From the NCBI GenBank assembly GCA_937901105.1, contig CALCHD010000109.1, positions 1 to 26,107 on the forward strand: 26,107 bases of DNA. Direction: 5' to 3'. Below the pieces are notes generated by a model, which made no database searches, was not told where the DNA came from, and saw only the letters and a program-made list of their open reading frames with translations. The position numbers and the translations under genes were made by a program. How positions within the stretch are numbered: the stretch's first letter is position 1; each line of letters begins with the position of its first letter. Shown piece after piece: positions 6,702 through 14,289 of the stretch. This DNA comes from an uncultured Bacteroidales bacterium (GTDB taxonomy: Bacteria > Bacteroidota > Bacteroidia > Bacteroidales > UBA932).

Positions 6702-8765
6702 ATGATTACAAATGAATTGATATCTCCGCAGAGTATTGTTGTGGTGGGCGGGTCTGATGATACCAGCAAGCCGGGTGGAAATGCTTTGAGGAATTTGATA
6801 GAGACCGGGTACAATGGTCAGCTTTATGTGGTTAACCCTAAAAGCCAGGAGGTTCAGGGTGTCAGGGCATATGCTCATGTGGATGATCTGCCGCAGGTGG
6901 AGTGTGCGATTCTGGCTATTCCGGCAAAGCTTTGTCCGCAGGCGGTGGAAATACTTTGTAGGGATAAAGGGTGCAGGGCGGTGATCATTTTCTCTGCCGG
7001 ATTCCACGAGGATGGTCCGGAGGGTGCGCAGCTGGAGAATCGCATTGCTGATACGGTCAACAAATACGGGGCGTCGCTGATTGGCCCAAATTGCATAGGT
7101 GTAATCACCAATCATTATGCCGGTGTGTTTACAAAACCGGTTTCAAATATTTCGCCCAAGGGTGTTGACATCATCTCCGGATCGGGCGCAACTGTGGTAT
7201 TCATAATGGAGGAGGCGGTGCGCAGGGGACTCAATTTCTCTCATGTTTTCTCGGTTGGAAACTGTGCGCAGATAGGAGTTGAGGAGTGCCTTGAATATCT
7301 TGATGAAACCTATGTGCACGGCGAGAGTTCTCCTGTAAAGCTTCTCTACATAGAGAGTATAAACAATCCGCAGAAATTGTACAGGCATGCCCGTTCCCTT
7401 ACCCTCAAAGGTGCACGTATCGCTGCTATAAAGGCAGGATACAGTGAGGAGGGCAGCCGCGCTGCAACATCACATACAGGTGCTCTGGCCACTCCGGATG
7501 AAGCAGTAAAGGCTTTGTTTGCCAAAGCTGGAATTGTTAGGGTGTATAACCGTACAGAACTGGTTGATATGGCATCAATCTTTTCTCTGCCTGCACCTAA
7601 AGGCCGCAATATTGCAATTATCACACACGCCGGCGGTCCGGCTGTAATGCTTACAGATGTGTTGAGCAGCCATGGCATAAACATACCTCATCTGCAAGGT
7701 CCCAAAGCTGATGCGCTTCTGGAAAAGCTTTATCACGGTTCATCAGTTGCAAATCCTATAGATTGTCTTGCAACAGGGACAAAAGAGCAGCTTGGGCATA
7801 TAATTGATGCCTGCAACAATGATTTTGATGAGATAGACTCAATGGCTGTAATATTTGGAAGTCCTGGACTTTCAGATATGACTGAAACATACAATTTCAT
7901 AAGGGAGAAAATGGCCGCCTCCCGCAAGCCTATCTACCCTATCCTTACCTCCGTGCTCAATGCCGGTGATGCAATCAGGAAATTCAGGGCAGACGGCGGA
8001 ATATGCTTTGTGTACGAGTGTGCTTTTGCAGAGGCATTTGTAAGGATGTGCAAGATGTATGAAGGTGTTTCTGACGATTTCCTTCATCCCGACATCAATT
8101 TCCCTCTTATTCTGGATGTAATCAATTCTTCTCCCGACGGTTATCTGCCGCCGCAGAAGGTTCAGGCACTCCTTGATGCTGCAGGAATCAACAGGGCAAA
8201 GGAGTCTGTCGCATCAACTTTAGAGGAGGCAAAAACTGCTGCCGCAGAGATTGGATATCCTCTTGTAATGAAAGTAGTTGGTCCGGTGCACAAGAGTGAT
8301 GTTGGCGGTGTTGTCCTTGGAGTTAAAGATGAGCAGGCCCTTGAGAAGGAGTTTGGGAGGATGATGAATATTAAGAATACCACAGGGGTGCTTTTGCAGC
8401 CTTATTTGTCGGGAAGAGAAGTGTTCATTGGGGCAAAGAAGGAAGGTGGCTTTGGCACTATGGTAATGTGCGGTCTGGGTGGCATTTTTGTTGAGGCGCT
8501 TGGAGATGTGGTTGGGGCAAAGATTCCGTTTTCCCCTGCATATGCACATGAAATGATAAAAAAATTGAGAGGTTATAAAATTATTCAGGGAATAAGAGGA
8601 GAAGAAGGGGTAAATGAAGTTATATTTGCAGAAATGGTCTCCCGCGTAGCTACGCTATGCCATTACGCACCGGAGATTATTGAGATGGATATTAACCCTC
8701 TTTTGGGAAATAGTGTAAATTTGACTGCAGTTGATGCAAGAATCAGAATTAAACGGAATGATTAA
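6702..8765 (+). CDS. ADP-forming acyl-CoA (acetate-CoA) synthetase, fused alpha-beta
   Basis: Converts acyl-CoA, ADP and phosphate to free acid, CoA and ATP, a substrate-level phosphorylation step in amino-acid fermenters. The 687 residues hold, in order, a CoA-binding Rossmann domain (SIVVVGGSDDTSKPGGNALR at 11-30, LIGPNCIGV at 127-134), a succinyl-CoA-ligase-like domain with the phosphorylated His258 in ATSHTGALATPDEA, and from about residue 460 an ATP-grasp domain (GYPLVMKVVGPVHKSDVGGV). This is the fused single-chain form. It opens an operon with a 2-oxoacid:ferredoxin oxidoreductase, which makes the acyl-CoA it consumes; branched-chain acids such as isobutyrate or isovalerate are the plausible products if the partner is truly Vor-type. 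Its stop overlaps the next start in AATGATTAAG, giving translational coupling. Confidence 0.9.
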   Translation: MITNELISPQSIVVVGGSDDTSKPGGNALRNLIETGYNGQLYVVNPKSQEVQGVRAYAHVDDLPQVECAILAIPAKLCPQAVEILCRDKGCRAVIIFSAGFHEDGPEGAQLENRIADTVNKYGASLIGPNCIGVITNHYAGVFTKPVSNISPKGVDIISGSGATVVFIMEEAVRRGLNFSHVFSVGNCAQIGVEECLEYLDETYVHGESSPVKLLYIESINNPQKLYRHARSLTLKGARIAAIKAGYSEEGSRAATSHTGALATPDEAVKALFAKAGIVRVYNRTELVDMASIFSLPAPKGRNIAIITHAGGPAVMLTDVLSSHGINIPHLQGPKADALLEKLYHGSSVANPIDCLATGTKEQLGHIIDACNNDFDEIDSMAVIFGSPGLSDMTETYNFIREKMAASRKPIYPILTSVLNAGDAIRKFRADGGICFVYECAFAEAFVRMCKMYEGVSDDFLHPDINFPLILDVINSSPDGYLPPQKVQALLDAAGINRAKESVASTLEEAKTAAAEIGYPLVMKVVGPVHKSDVGGVVLGVKDEQALEKEFGRMMNIKNTTGVLLQPYLSGREVFIGAKKEGGFGTMVMCGLGGIFVEALGDVVGAKIPFSPAYAHEMIKKLRGYKIIQGIRGEEGVNEVIFAEMVSRVATLCHYAPEIIEMDINPLLGNSVNLTAVDARIRIKRND

Positions 8766-8922
8766 GGAAAATTTTGCTAAATTAGCACAATGGTATAAAG
8801 ATCTTACCCCCACTGCAAAGAGCATGGTGGTTTTGTGCATTCTGTTGATTATTGGAATAATTATCAGATGGGATGCAACAGTAGAAGGAATTGAAAGAGG
8901 TTTCGGTTTCTTTAAGAAATAA
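8758..8922 (+). CDS. 54-residue single-helix membrane protein of Vor operon
   Basis: Starts at ATG 8758, overlapping the synthetase stop by 8 bases. The sequence has an amphipathic N-terminal stretch (MIKENFAKLAQWYKDLTP), one transmembrane helix (AKSMVVLCILLIIGIIIRW, roughly residues 20-38) and a short basic tail ending GFGFFKK. There are no cysteines other than one in the helix and no catalytic motif. The overlap with a solid gene upstream, the 25-base gap to the ferredoxin gene downstream and the sensible membrane-protein composition argue it is real. A role in holding the oxidoreductase or ferredoxin at the membrane is speculative; I do not know a described function. Confidence 0.65.
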   Translation: MIKENFAKLAQWYKDLTPTAKSMVVLCILLIIGIIIRWDATVEGIERGFGFFKK

Positions 8923-8947
8923 CAGTAAACAATTAAAATTCAAGAAT

Positions 8948-9169
8948 ATGGCAGTTAAAGGAGCTATCGTAGTAGATACAGAGAAATGCAAGGGCTGCAG
9001 CGTCTGCATTGCAAACTGTCCTACCCAGACAATAGCATTGTCAAAGCAGGTTAACGGCAAGGGCTACAACTATGCATATATGGAGAACCCGGATAATTGT
9101 ACAGGCTGTACAAACTGTGCAACAGTATGTCCGGATGCCGTAATTACAGTTTACAGAGTGAAAATATAA
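8948..9169 (+). CDS. 2[4Fe-4S] ferredoxin, delta subunit of 2-oxoacid oxidoreductase
   Basis: A 73-residue ferredoxin with two full cluster motifs: CKGCSVCIANCP (Cys14, 17, 20, 24) and CTGCTNCATVCP (Cys51, 54, 57, 61). It should pass electrons from the thiamine-diphosphate site of the following subunits to free ferredoxin. I chose ATG 8948 because an earlier in-frame start at 8891 lies inside the small membrane protein gene and adds unrelated residues. Eleven bases separate it from the alpha subunit. Delta subunits of this size are normal for four-subunit Vor/Por/Kor complexes. Confidence 0.92.
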   Translation: MAVKGAIVVDTEKCKGCSVCIANCPTQTIALSKQVNGKGYNYAYMENPDNCTGCTNCATVCPDAVITVYRVKI

Positions 9170-9180
9170 AAATTAAGGAT

Positions 9181-10257
9181 ATGGCTGAAAAGATACTTAT
9201 GAAGGGTAACGAGGCTATTGCCCACGGTGCAATCCGCTGTGGAGCTGACGGCTATTTCGGCTACCCTATTACTCCTCAGACAGAGGTGATTGAGACTCTT
9301 ATGGCGGAGAAGCCTTGGGAGACAACCGGTATGGTTGTCCTTCAGGCAGAGAGTGAGACTTCGTCCATCAATATGGTATATGGCGGTGCAGGTACCGGCA
9401 AGAAGGTTATGACATCTTCCAGCAGCTTGGGTATCAGCCTTATGGCTGAGGGCTTGAGCTACCTTGCAGGTGCAGAGCTTCCTTGTGTAGTTGTAAACGT
9501 AATGCGTGGCGGTCCTGGACTTGGTACTATCCAGCCTGGCCAGGCGGATTATTTCCAGGCTGTTAAAGGTGGCGGCCATGGTGACTACAAGATGATTGTC
9601 ATTGCTCCTGCTTCAGTTCAGGACATGTATGATTTTGTAGGATTGGGATTTGACCTTGCGTTCAAATACAGGATTCCAACCATGATGCTTGCTGATGGCG
9701 TTATTGGCCAGATGATGGAGAAGGTTGAGCTTGGTCCAATTACCCCTAGAAGAACAGATGAGGAAGTTAGGGAGCAGTGCCCTTGGGCAGCAAACGGAAA
9801 ACAGGGAAGAGCCAGGAACATCATTACCTCTTTGGCTTTGGATCCGCTAGTGCAGGAGCAGAAGAACATTAAGCTTCAGGCAAAATATAAGGAGATACAG
9901 GAAAATGAGGTGCGCTACAGCACATACAGGATTGAGGATGCAGAGTATGTATTTGTTGCATATGGCTGTATGTCAAGAATCTGTGAAGAGGTAGTTGACC
10001 AGGCAAGGGAGGCAGGCCATAAAGTGGGCCTTCTCCGTCCTATTACTCTGTTCCCTTTCCCTGAAAAACAGATTGCGGAACTTGCAGAGAGAGTAAAAGG
10101 GTTCCTTTCTGTTGAGATGAGCGGCGGACAGATGGTAGAGGATGTGAAGCTTGCTGTAAATGGAAAGGTTCCTGTAGAGTTCTACGGCAGAATGGGCGGT
10201 ATCATCCCTTCACCGGAAGATGTACTTGAAGGATTTTATAATAAATTTAATAAGTAG
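9181..10257 (+). CDS. vorB: 2-oxoacid:ferredoxin oxidoreductase alpha subunit (VorB-like)
   Basis: A 358-residue alpha subunit carrying the pyrimidine-binding fold of the thiamine diphosphate enzyme. Diagnostic segments are KGNEAIAHGAIRCGADGYFG and YPITPQTE at the N-terminus, the conserved AESETSSINMVYGGAGTGKK near 56-75, NVMRGGPGLGTIQPGQ near 105-120, and a C-terminal Rossmann-like domain (YVFVAYGCMSRICEE). With the beta and gamma subunits and the ferredoxin it oxidatively decarboxylates 2-oxoacids to acyl-CoA. Bacteroidetes homologues are commonly annotated VorB (2-oxoisovalerate), but 2-oxoglutarate (Kor) specificity cannot be excluded from sequence. ATG 9181 is chosen as it gives the family N-terminus; upstream in-frame sequence overlaps the ferredoxin gene. 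Confidence 0.9.
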   Translation: MAEKILMKGNEAIAHGAIRCGADGYFGYPITPQTEVIETLMAEKPWETTGMVVLQAESETSSINMVYGGAGTGKKVMTSSSSLGISLMAEGLSYLAGAELPCVVVNVMRGGPGLGTIQPGQADYFQAVKGGGHGDYKMIVIAPASVQDMYDFVGLGFDLAFKYRIPTMMLADGVIGQMMEKVELGPITPRRTDEEVREQCPWAANGKQGRARNIITSLALDPLVQEQKNIKLQAKYKEIQENEVRYSTYRIEDAEYVFVAYGCMSRICEEVVDQAREAGHKVGLLRPITLFPFPEKQIAELAERVKGFLSVEMSGGQMVEDVKLAVNGKVPVEFYGRMGGIIPSPEDVLEGFYNKFNK

Positions 10258-10263
10258 AGCGTT

Positions 10264-11025
10264 ATGGATATTAAAGAGATTATCAAACCGGAGAATGTGG
10301 TATATGCCAAGACTCCTGTACTTACAGATGCTGTAATGCACTACTGTCCGGGTTGTCCTCACGGAACTATCCACAAAGTGATTGCAGAGGTTATTGACGA
10401 AATGGGCATTCAGGACAAGGCTATTGGAATTTCTCCAGTAGGCTGTGCGGTTCTTGCCTACAACTATATTGATGTTGACTGGGAACAGGCTGCTCACGGA
10501 AGGGCTCCGGCAATGGCATCTGCCATGAAGCGCCTTAATCCCGGCAAATATGTATTTACATATCAGGGAGACGGAGACCTTGCTTCTATTGGTACAGCAG
10601 AGGTTATGCATGCCTGCAACAGAGGAGAGAATATTGTCATTTTCTTTGTGAACAATGCAATTTATGGCATGACAGGCGGACAGATGGCCCCTACTACCCT
10701 TCTTGGCCAGAAAACTTCCACAACCCCATATGGCCGTGATGCCAAACTGAACGGCTACCCTATGAAGATCACCGAGCTTATAGCGCAGCTTGAGGGTACT
10801 TGCTATGTTACAAGACAGTCTGCACATAACCCTGCAGCAGTAAGGAAACTCAAGAAAGCGGTAAGAAAGGCATTTGAGAATTCTATGATGGAGAAAGGAA
10901 CTTCATTTGTTGAGATTGTGAGCAGCTGCAACAGCGGTTGGAAACTTACCCCTGTGCAGGCCAACAAATGGATGGAGGAGAACATGTTCCCGTTCTATCA
11001 GCTGGGTGATATGAAAGACAGGTAA
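10264..11025 (+). CDS. 2-oxoacid:ferredoxin oxidoreductase beta subunit, ThDP-binding
   Basis: A 253-residue beta subunit. The thiamine-diphosphate/Mg2+ motif is GDGDLASIG followed by FFVNNAIYGMTGGQMAPTT near residues 101-144; the N-terminal part has HYCPGCPHGTIHK, whose cysteines in related enzymes lie near the cofactor, and SPVGCAVLAYNY. It starts 6 bases after the alpha stop and is the catalytic partner of the alpha subunit. The C-terminal FVEIVSSCNSGWKLTPVQAN matches the Vor/Kor beta family that lacks the extra C-terminal domain of pyruvate oxidoreductases. Substrate is thus more likely a branched-chain 2-oxoacid or 2-oxoglutarate than pyruvate. Confidence 0.9.
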   Translation: MDIKEIIKPENVVYAKTPVLTDAVMHYCPGCPHGTIHKVIAEVIDEMGIQDKAIGISPVGCAVLAYNYIDVDWEQAAHGRAPAMASAMKRLNPGKYVFTYQGDGDLASIGTAEVMHACNRGENIVIFFVNNAIYGMTGGQMAPTTLLGQKTSTTPYGRDAKLNGYPMKITELIAQLEGTCYVTRQSAHNPAAVRKLKKAVRKAFENSMMEKGTSFVEIVSSCNSGWKLTPVQANKWMEENMFPFYQLGDMKDR

Positions 11026-11043
11026 AATTTAAATTGGAGAAAA

Positions 11044-11595
11044 ATGAAAGTAGAATTGATTATAGCAGGTTTCGGCGGTCAGGGAGTTTTATCTATGGGT
11101 AAGATTTTGGCCTATTCCGGAATAATGCAGGATATGGAAGTAAGCTGGATGCCTTCATACGGACCTGAAATGCGTGGAGGTACAGCAAACGTTACCGTTA
11201 TCTTGAGCGACAAGAAGATTGGCTCCCCTATTTTGGGCAAATGCGATACAGTGATTGTTCTCAACCAGCAGTCTATGGATAAGTTTGAGAGCTATGTAAA
11301 ACCAGGCGGACTTCTAATTTATGATCCTAATGGAATCACCAGGCATCCGGAGAGAAAGGATATCAATATCTGTTCAATTGAGGCTGCAGAAGAGAGTGCA
11401 CGTATGGGCAACCTTAAAGCGTTCAATATGATTGTTCTTGGCGCTTTCCTTAAAAAGAGGCCGGTAGTTACAATGGAGAGTGTTGTAAAAGGTTTGAAGA
11501 AGTCATTGCCTGAAAGGCACCACCACCTTATTCCTATGAATGAAGAGGCAATCAAGGCCGGAATGGATAAAGTTTTGGATGTGAACGTGTTGTAG
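11044..11595 (+). CDS. 2-oxoacid:ferredoxin oxidoreductase gamma subunit
   Basis: A 183-residue gamma subunit of the POR/KOR family. It begins KVELIIAGFGGQGVLSMGKI, the glycine-rich segment typical of the domain, followed by PSYGPEMRGGTANVTVILSD near 38-58, both hallmark segments involved in CoA and subunit contacts. The last part (RHHHLIPMNEEAIKAGMDKV) is family-like. It starts 18 bases after the beta subunit and is the last gene before a strong terminator hairpin 22 bases downstream. Length is normal. Confidence 0.9.
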   Translation: MKVELIIAGFGGQGVLSMGKILAYSGIMQDMEVSWMPSYGPEMRGGTANVTVILSDKKIGSPILGKCDTVIVLNQQSMDKFESYVKPGGLLIYDPNGITRHPERKDINICSIEAAEESARMGNLKAFNMIVLGAFLKKRPVVTMESVVKGLKKSLPERHHHLIPMNEEAIKAGMDKVLDVNVL

Positions 11596-11617
11596 TGCGG
11601 AACCTAATTCAAGTCTT

Positions 11618-11655
11618 AAAGTCCTTGCTTTTTTGCAGGGGCTTTTTTTATTTTT
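11618..11655 (+). terminator. Rho-independent terminator of Vor operon
   Basis: Eleven-base stem AAAGTCCTTGC (11618-11628) / GCAGGGGCTTT (11635-11645), with two G-U pairs, a T6 loop and a long T-rich tail. Confidence 0.85.
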
Positions 11656-11669
11656 AGGATATTTATTGT

Positions 11670-11677
11670 TATATTTG
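11670..11677 (+). promoter_or_regulatory. -7 box for coiled-coil/zapA operon
   Basis: TATATTTG, an exact TAnnTTTG match, 19 bases upstream of ATG 11697 and just after the preceding terminator. Confidence 0.55.
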
Positions 11678-11696
11678 TTTTTGGAATTGTTTTTAT

Positions 11697-11990
11697 ATGG
11701 GAACTGAAAGTCAGATAATAGTAGCAAACCTCAAGAGCAGAATAGAGAGGATTATCTCAAAATACGAGCTTGCACTTTCAGAAAACATCTCATTGAAGGA
11801 ACAGTTGCAGAAAGCATTGGAGGAGATTGAGGAGAAAGATGACAAAATAAGGAATTTGGAGCAGAAGGTTGAGCAGATGCAGCTTGCAGATGCATTCAGT
11901 GTGTCTACAGGCGATGTGAAGGAGGCGAAGAAGAGAATTGGAAGGATTGTGAAGGAGATTGACAAGTGTATTTCAATGTTAAATGACTGA
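11697..11990 (+). CDS. Small coiled-coil protein upstream of zapA
   Basis: A 97-residue, highly charged protein. Residues ~12-62 form a continuous heptad-like helix (LKEQLQKALEEIEEKDDKIR and NLEQKVEQM), followed by a short break and a second helix containing KEAKKRIGRIVKEIDKCISM. There is no signal peptide or membrane helix. It sits two bases upstream of zapA, so the two are cotranscribed. By position and shape it may be a ZapB-like or other divisome-associated coiled coil, but I see no sequence signature that proves this. The repeated presence of Leu/Lys/Glu rules out a confident homology call by eye. Confidence 0.75.
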   Translation: MGTESQIIVANLKSRIERIISKYELALSENISLKEQLQKALEEIEEKDDKIRNLEQKVEQMQLADAFSVSTGDVKEAKKRIGRIVKEIDKCISMLND

Positions 11991-11992
11991 TA

Positions 11993-12292
11993 ATGGAAGA
12001 GAAACAGAGGATAAAGGTTACAATTGCCGAGAGGCAGTATCCGCTGACAATCCACCCATCAGAGGAAGAGAACATGCGTATTGCAGTGGGAAGGATCAGG
12101 GCCTTGGTGGATTCTTATAAGACAAAGTTCAGGGATAGGGATATCCAGGACGCATTATCAATGTCATTGCTTCAGTTTGCAGTAAAGAGTGTTAAATTGG
12201 AGCAGAATAAGGAATTTGACAATTTGGTTGAAGACTTGAAGGCTCTGGACAGGCAATTGGATGAATACATTGCCTCTACAGACAAATATTGA
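11993..12292 (+). CDS. zapA: Cell division protein ZapA
   Basis: A 99-residue ZapA, a cytoplasmic protein that cross-links FtsZ filaments at the division ring. The N-terminal globular part (RIKVTIAERQYPLTIHPSEE and NMRIAVGRIRALVDSYKTKF) is characteristic, followed by DIQDALSMSLLQFAVKSVK and a C-terminal coiled-coil helix. Length is typical. It starts two bases after the coiled-coil gene. Its TGA stop (12290-12292) lies within the promoter of the non-coding RNA downstream, an arrangement of zapA followed by a 6S-like RNA that also occurs in enterobacteria. Confidence 0.88.
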   Translation: MEEKQRIKVTIAERQYPLTIHPSEEENMRIAVGRIRALVDSYKTKFRDRDIQDALSMSLLQFAVKSVKLEQNKEFDNLVEDLKALDRQLDEYIASTDKY

Positions 12293-12317
12293 CATACTGC
12301 TATCGGTATATTCTTTT
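12289..12317 (+). promoter_or_regulatory. Promoter of the structured ncRNA, overlapping zapA stop
   Basis: TTG at 12289-12291 and a -7-like TATTCTTTT starting at 12309, 17 bases apart, fit the Bacteroidetes -33/-7 layout loosely. The TTG shares bases with the zapA TGA stop. Predicted RNA start is near 12320. Confidence 0.45.
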
Positions 12318-12319
12318 AG

Positions 12320-12482
12320 CCGTTGGATCATAGCTCTTTGCGAAAATCAACATTTATTACAGAACCGAGTGACCAACAGACAAAAACAGGCCTAGGTGAC
12401 CCTTCGGGGGATTCCGTATATCGGGACGTTGGAAGTTTGCGGCTATCATTGGAGCTCAAATCTTACATTTTAAGATTTTTCT
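12320..12482 (+). ncRNA. ssrS: Structured ncRNA, 6S RNA (ssrS) candidate
   Basis: About 160 nt between zapA and rny with no reading frame. It folds as one long interrupted hairpin: ATCATAGC (12327-12334) pairs with GCTATCAT (12442-12449) with one mismatch; CCAAC (12373-12377) pairs with GTTGG (12428-12432); the apex is CCC-TTCG-GGG, a stable UUCG tetraloop. The large unpaired stretches between the outer and inner stems resemble the open bubble of 6S RNA, which mimics melted promoter DNA and binds sigma-loaded RNA polymerase. It has its own promoter and terminator signals. Placement just after zapA matches the enterobacterial zapA-ssrS order. The structure was drawn by eye, so another class of small RNA remains possible. 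Confidence 0.55.
12458..12481 (+). terminator. Terminator of the ncRNA
   Basis: AAATCTTA (12458-12465), loop CATTT, TAAGATTT (12471-12478) followed by TT. Perfect 8 bp stem but AT-rich and with a short T tail, so it may be leaky or mark a processed end. Confidence 0.5.
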
Positions 12483-12546
12483 GAAAACAGCAGGTCCAGC
12501 GGCTTTTTTCATGCTTCCATATCTCGTTTGTCCCCTCTCAAGGAAC

Positions 12547-12578
12547 TTGAAACTTAAACACTTAATACATTATATTTA
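12547..12578 (+). promoter_or_regulatory. Promoter of rny
   Basis: TTG at 12547-12549 and TATATTTA at 12571-12578, separated by 21 bases, resemble the -33 and -7 elements. The -7 box ends 25 bases before ATG 12604. Confidence 0.5.
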
Positions 12579-12603
12579 ATTTTTTTAGAACCAGATAGTA
12601 GAG

Positions 12604-14148
12604 ATGGAAACAATGACAATTGCTATTTTATCACTTTGTGGAGCTATCGCCGGTTTCGTTACAGCATACTTTGTTGTAAACAATGTAGTGCTGAAGAAGA
12701 AAAAGGCACAGATCCTCAAAGAAGCAGAGACAGAGGGAGAAAATATCAAGAAGGAGAAAATCTTCCAGGCAAAGGAGAAGTTCTTGCAGCTTAAGAGTGA
12801 GCATGAGCAGTTCATAAATGAGAAAAACAGCCAGATCCAGCAGCTTGAGAATAAAGTTAAGCAGAAAGAGATAGTTGTTAATCAGCAGAACCAGGAGATT
12901 GCCAAAAAACAGAAAGAGGTAGACTTGATTAAGGAGAACCTTAAGAATCAGGTTGAGATTGTTAACAAGAAGAGTGAAGAGTGCGACAGACTTAAACAGC
13001 AGGCTATAGAGAAGATTGAGAGCATTGCCGGCATGACTGCTGCAGAGGCTAAAGCACAGCTTGTTGAGACAATGAAGGATGAGGCCAAGACCCAGGCTAT
13101 GTCATATATCAATGATGTAATGGATGAGGCAAGGCTTACTGCTTCAAAGGAGGCAAAGAGAATTGTGATCAATACAATCCAGAGAACTGCGCCGGAGACT
13201 GCAATTGAGAATGCGGTAACAGTATTCCACATTGAGTCTGATGAGATCAAAGGTAGAATTATTGGTAGAGAAGGCAGGAATATCCGTGCATTGGAGGCTG
13301 CTACAGGTGTTGAGATTGTAGTTGATGACACTCCGGAGGCAATCCTTCTTTCAGCATTTGATCCGGTTAGAAGAGAGGTTGCAAGACTTGCGCTTCACCA
13401 GCTTGTTACTGACGGCCGTATTCAACCTGCAAGAATTGAGGAGGTTGTTGCAAAAGTACAGAAACAGCTTGAGGAGGAGATTCTTGAGACAGGTAAGAGA
13501 ACATGTATTGATTTGGGTATCCATGGCCTTCATATTGAGCTTATTAAGCTTATCGGTAGAATGAAATACCGTTCATCTTATGGCCAGAACTTGTTGCAGC
13601 ACGCAAGAGAGGTTGCCAATATCTGTTCAATTATGGCATCAGAGCTTGGCTTGAATCCAAAAGCGGCTAAAAGAGCAGGTTTGCTTCATGATATAGGAAA
13701 AGTATCAGACGAGGATCCGGAGCTTCCGCATGCAATCCTGGGTATGAAGCTTGCAGAGAAATACAAGGAGAAACCGGAGATCTGCAATGCGATTGGCGCT
13801 CACCACGAGGAGGTGGAGATGAGCTCGCTCCTATCGCCGCTTGTATTGGTTGGTGATGCAATTTCAGGAGCAAGGCCTGGTGCAAGACGTGAGGTTATTG
13901 AGTCTTATATCAAGAGACTTCAGGATATGGAGAATATTGCACTTTCATACCCTGGCGTAACAAAGACATACGCAATACAGGCAGGCAGGGAGCTGCGTGT
14001 AATTGTAGGCAGCGAGCAGGTTACAGACCAGCAGGCAGAGCAGCTTTCAATTGAGATTGCAAAGAAGATCCAGGACGAGATGGTTTATCCTGGTCAGGTA
14101 AAGATAACTGTTATCAGAGAGACCAGATCAGTAAGCTTTGCAAAATAA
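12604..14148 (+). CDS. rny: Ribonuclease Y
   Basis: Membrane-bound endoribonuclease that starts mRNA decay. The 514 residues show the standard order: one N-terminal transmembrane helix (residues ~3-25), a long charged coiled coil (~30-150), a KH RNA-binding domain with KGRIIGREGRNIRALE near 216-231, and an HD metal-dependent nuclease domain with GLLHDIGK near 359-366 and AIGAHHEEVEM near 398. The C-terminus ends in the conserved RELRVIVGSEQVTDQQAEQL and KITVIRETRSVSFAK. Length is normal. It has its own promoter and a strong downstream hairpin, so it is probably monocistronic, although readthrough from zapA and the ncRNA is possible. Confidence 0.97.
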   Translation: METMTIAILSLCGAIAGFVTAYFVVNNVVLKKKKAQILKEAETEGENIKKEKIFQAKEKFLQLKSEHEQFINEKNSQIQQLENKVKQKEIVVNQQNQEIAKKQKEVDLIKENLKNQVEIVNKKSEECDRLKQQAIEKIESIAGMTAAEAKAQLVETMKDEAKTQAMSYINDVMDEARLTASKEAKRIVINTIQRTAPETAIENAVTVFHIESDEIKGRIIGREGRNIRALEAATGVEIVVDDTPEAILLSAFDPVRREVARLALHQLVTDGRIQPARIEEVVAKVQKQLEEEILETGKRTCIDLGIHGLHIELIKLIGRMKYRSSYGQNLLQHAREVANICSIMASELGLNPKAAKRAGLLHDIGKVSDEDPELPHAILGMKLAEKYKEKPEICNAIGAHHEEVEMSSLLSPLVLVGDAISGARPGARREVIESYIKRLQDMENIALSYPGVTKTYAIQAGRELRVIVGSEQVTDQQAEQLSIEIAKKIQDEMVYPGQVKITVIRETRSVSFAK

Positions 14149-14164
14149 TCATTATGCAATATGC

Positions 14165-14198
14165 AAAAAGGGTGACCGTGTCTGCGGTCACCCTTTTT
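14165..14198. terminator. Strong, probably bidirectional terminator (rny / tamL)
   Basis: Perfect 14 bp stem AAAAAGGGTGACCG (14165-14178) / CGGTCACCCTTTTT (14185-14198) with a six-base loop. Runs of A and T on both sides allow it to end rny on the plus strand and tamL on the minus strand. It lies 16 bases after the rny stop. Confidence 0.92.
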
Positions 14199-14263
14199 GT
14201 TGTAATGTTGCCAAAAACAGTTGGTGTAGTTGAATTAAAGAGGAGAAGATATTCCTTGCAGTT

Positions 14264-14289
14264 GGACCTCATTCGACGGTTGTGGGCTA
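14264..14289 (-). repeat. Copy 1 of 26 bp shared sequence, at tamL stop
   Basis: Read on the minus strand it begins with the tamL stop codon TAG and continues into CAACCGTCGAATGAGGTCC. The last 19 bases are identical to plus-strand bases 17488-17506, and 24 of 26 match overall. Both copies lie just downstream of a gene end in a convergent gap. Confidence 0.7.

Noticed and set aside
6579..7115. 178-codon minus-strand frame
   Set aside because: Covers the 5' end and promoter of the acyl-CoA synthetase on the opposite strand and shows no protein-like features.
10210..10827. 205-codon minus-strand frame
   Set aside because: Antisense to the strongly conserved beta subunit of the oxidoreductase; His/Cys/Ser-rich shadow.
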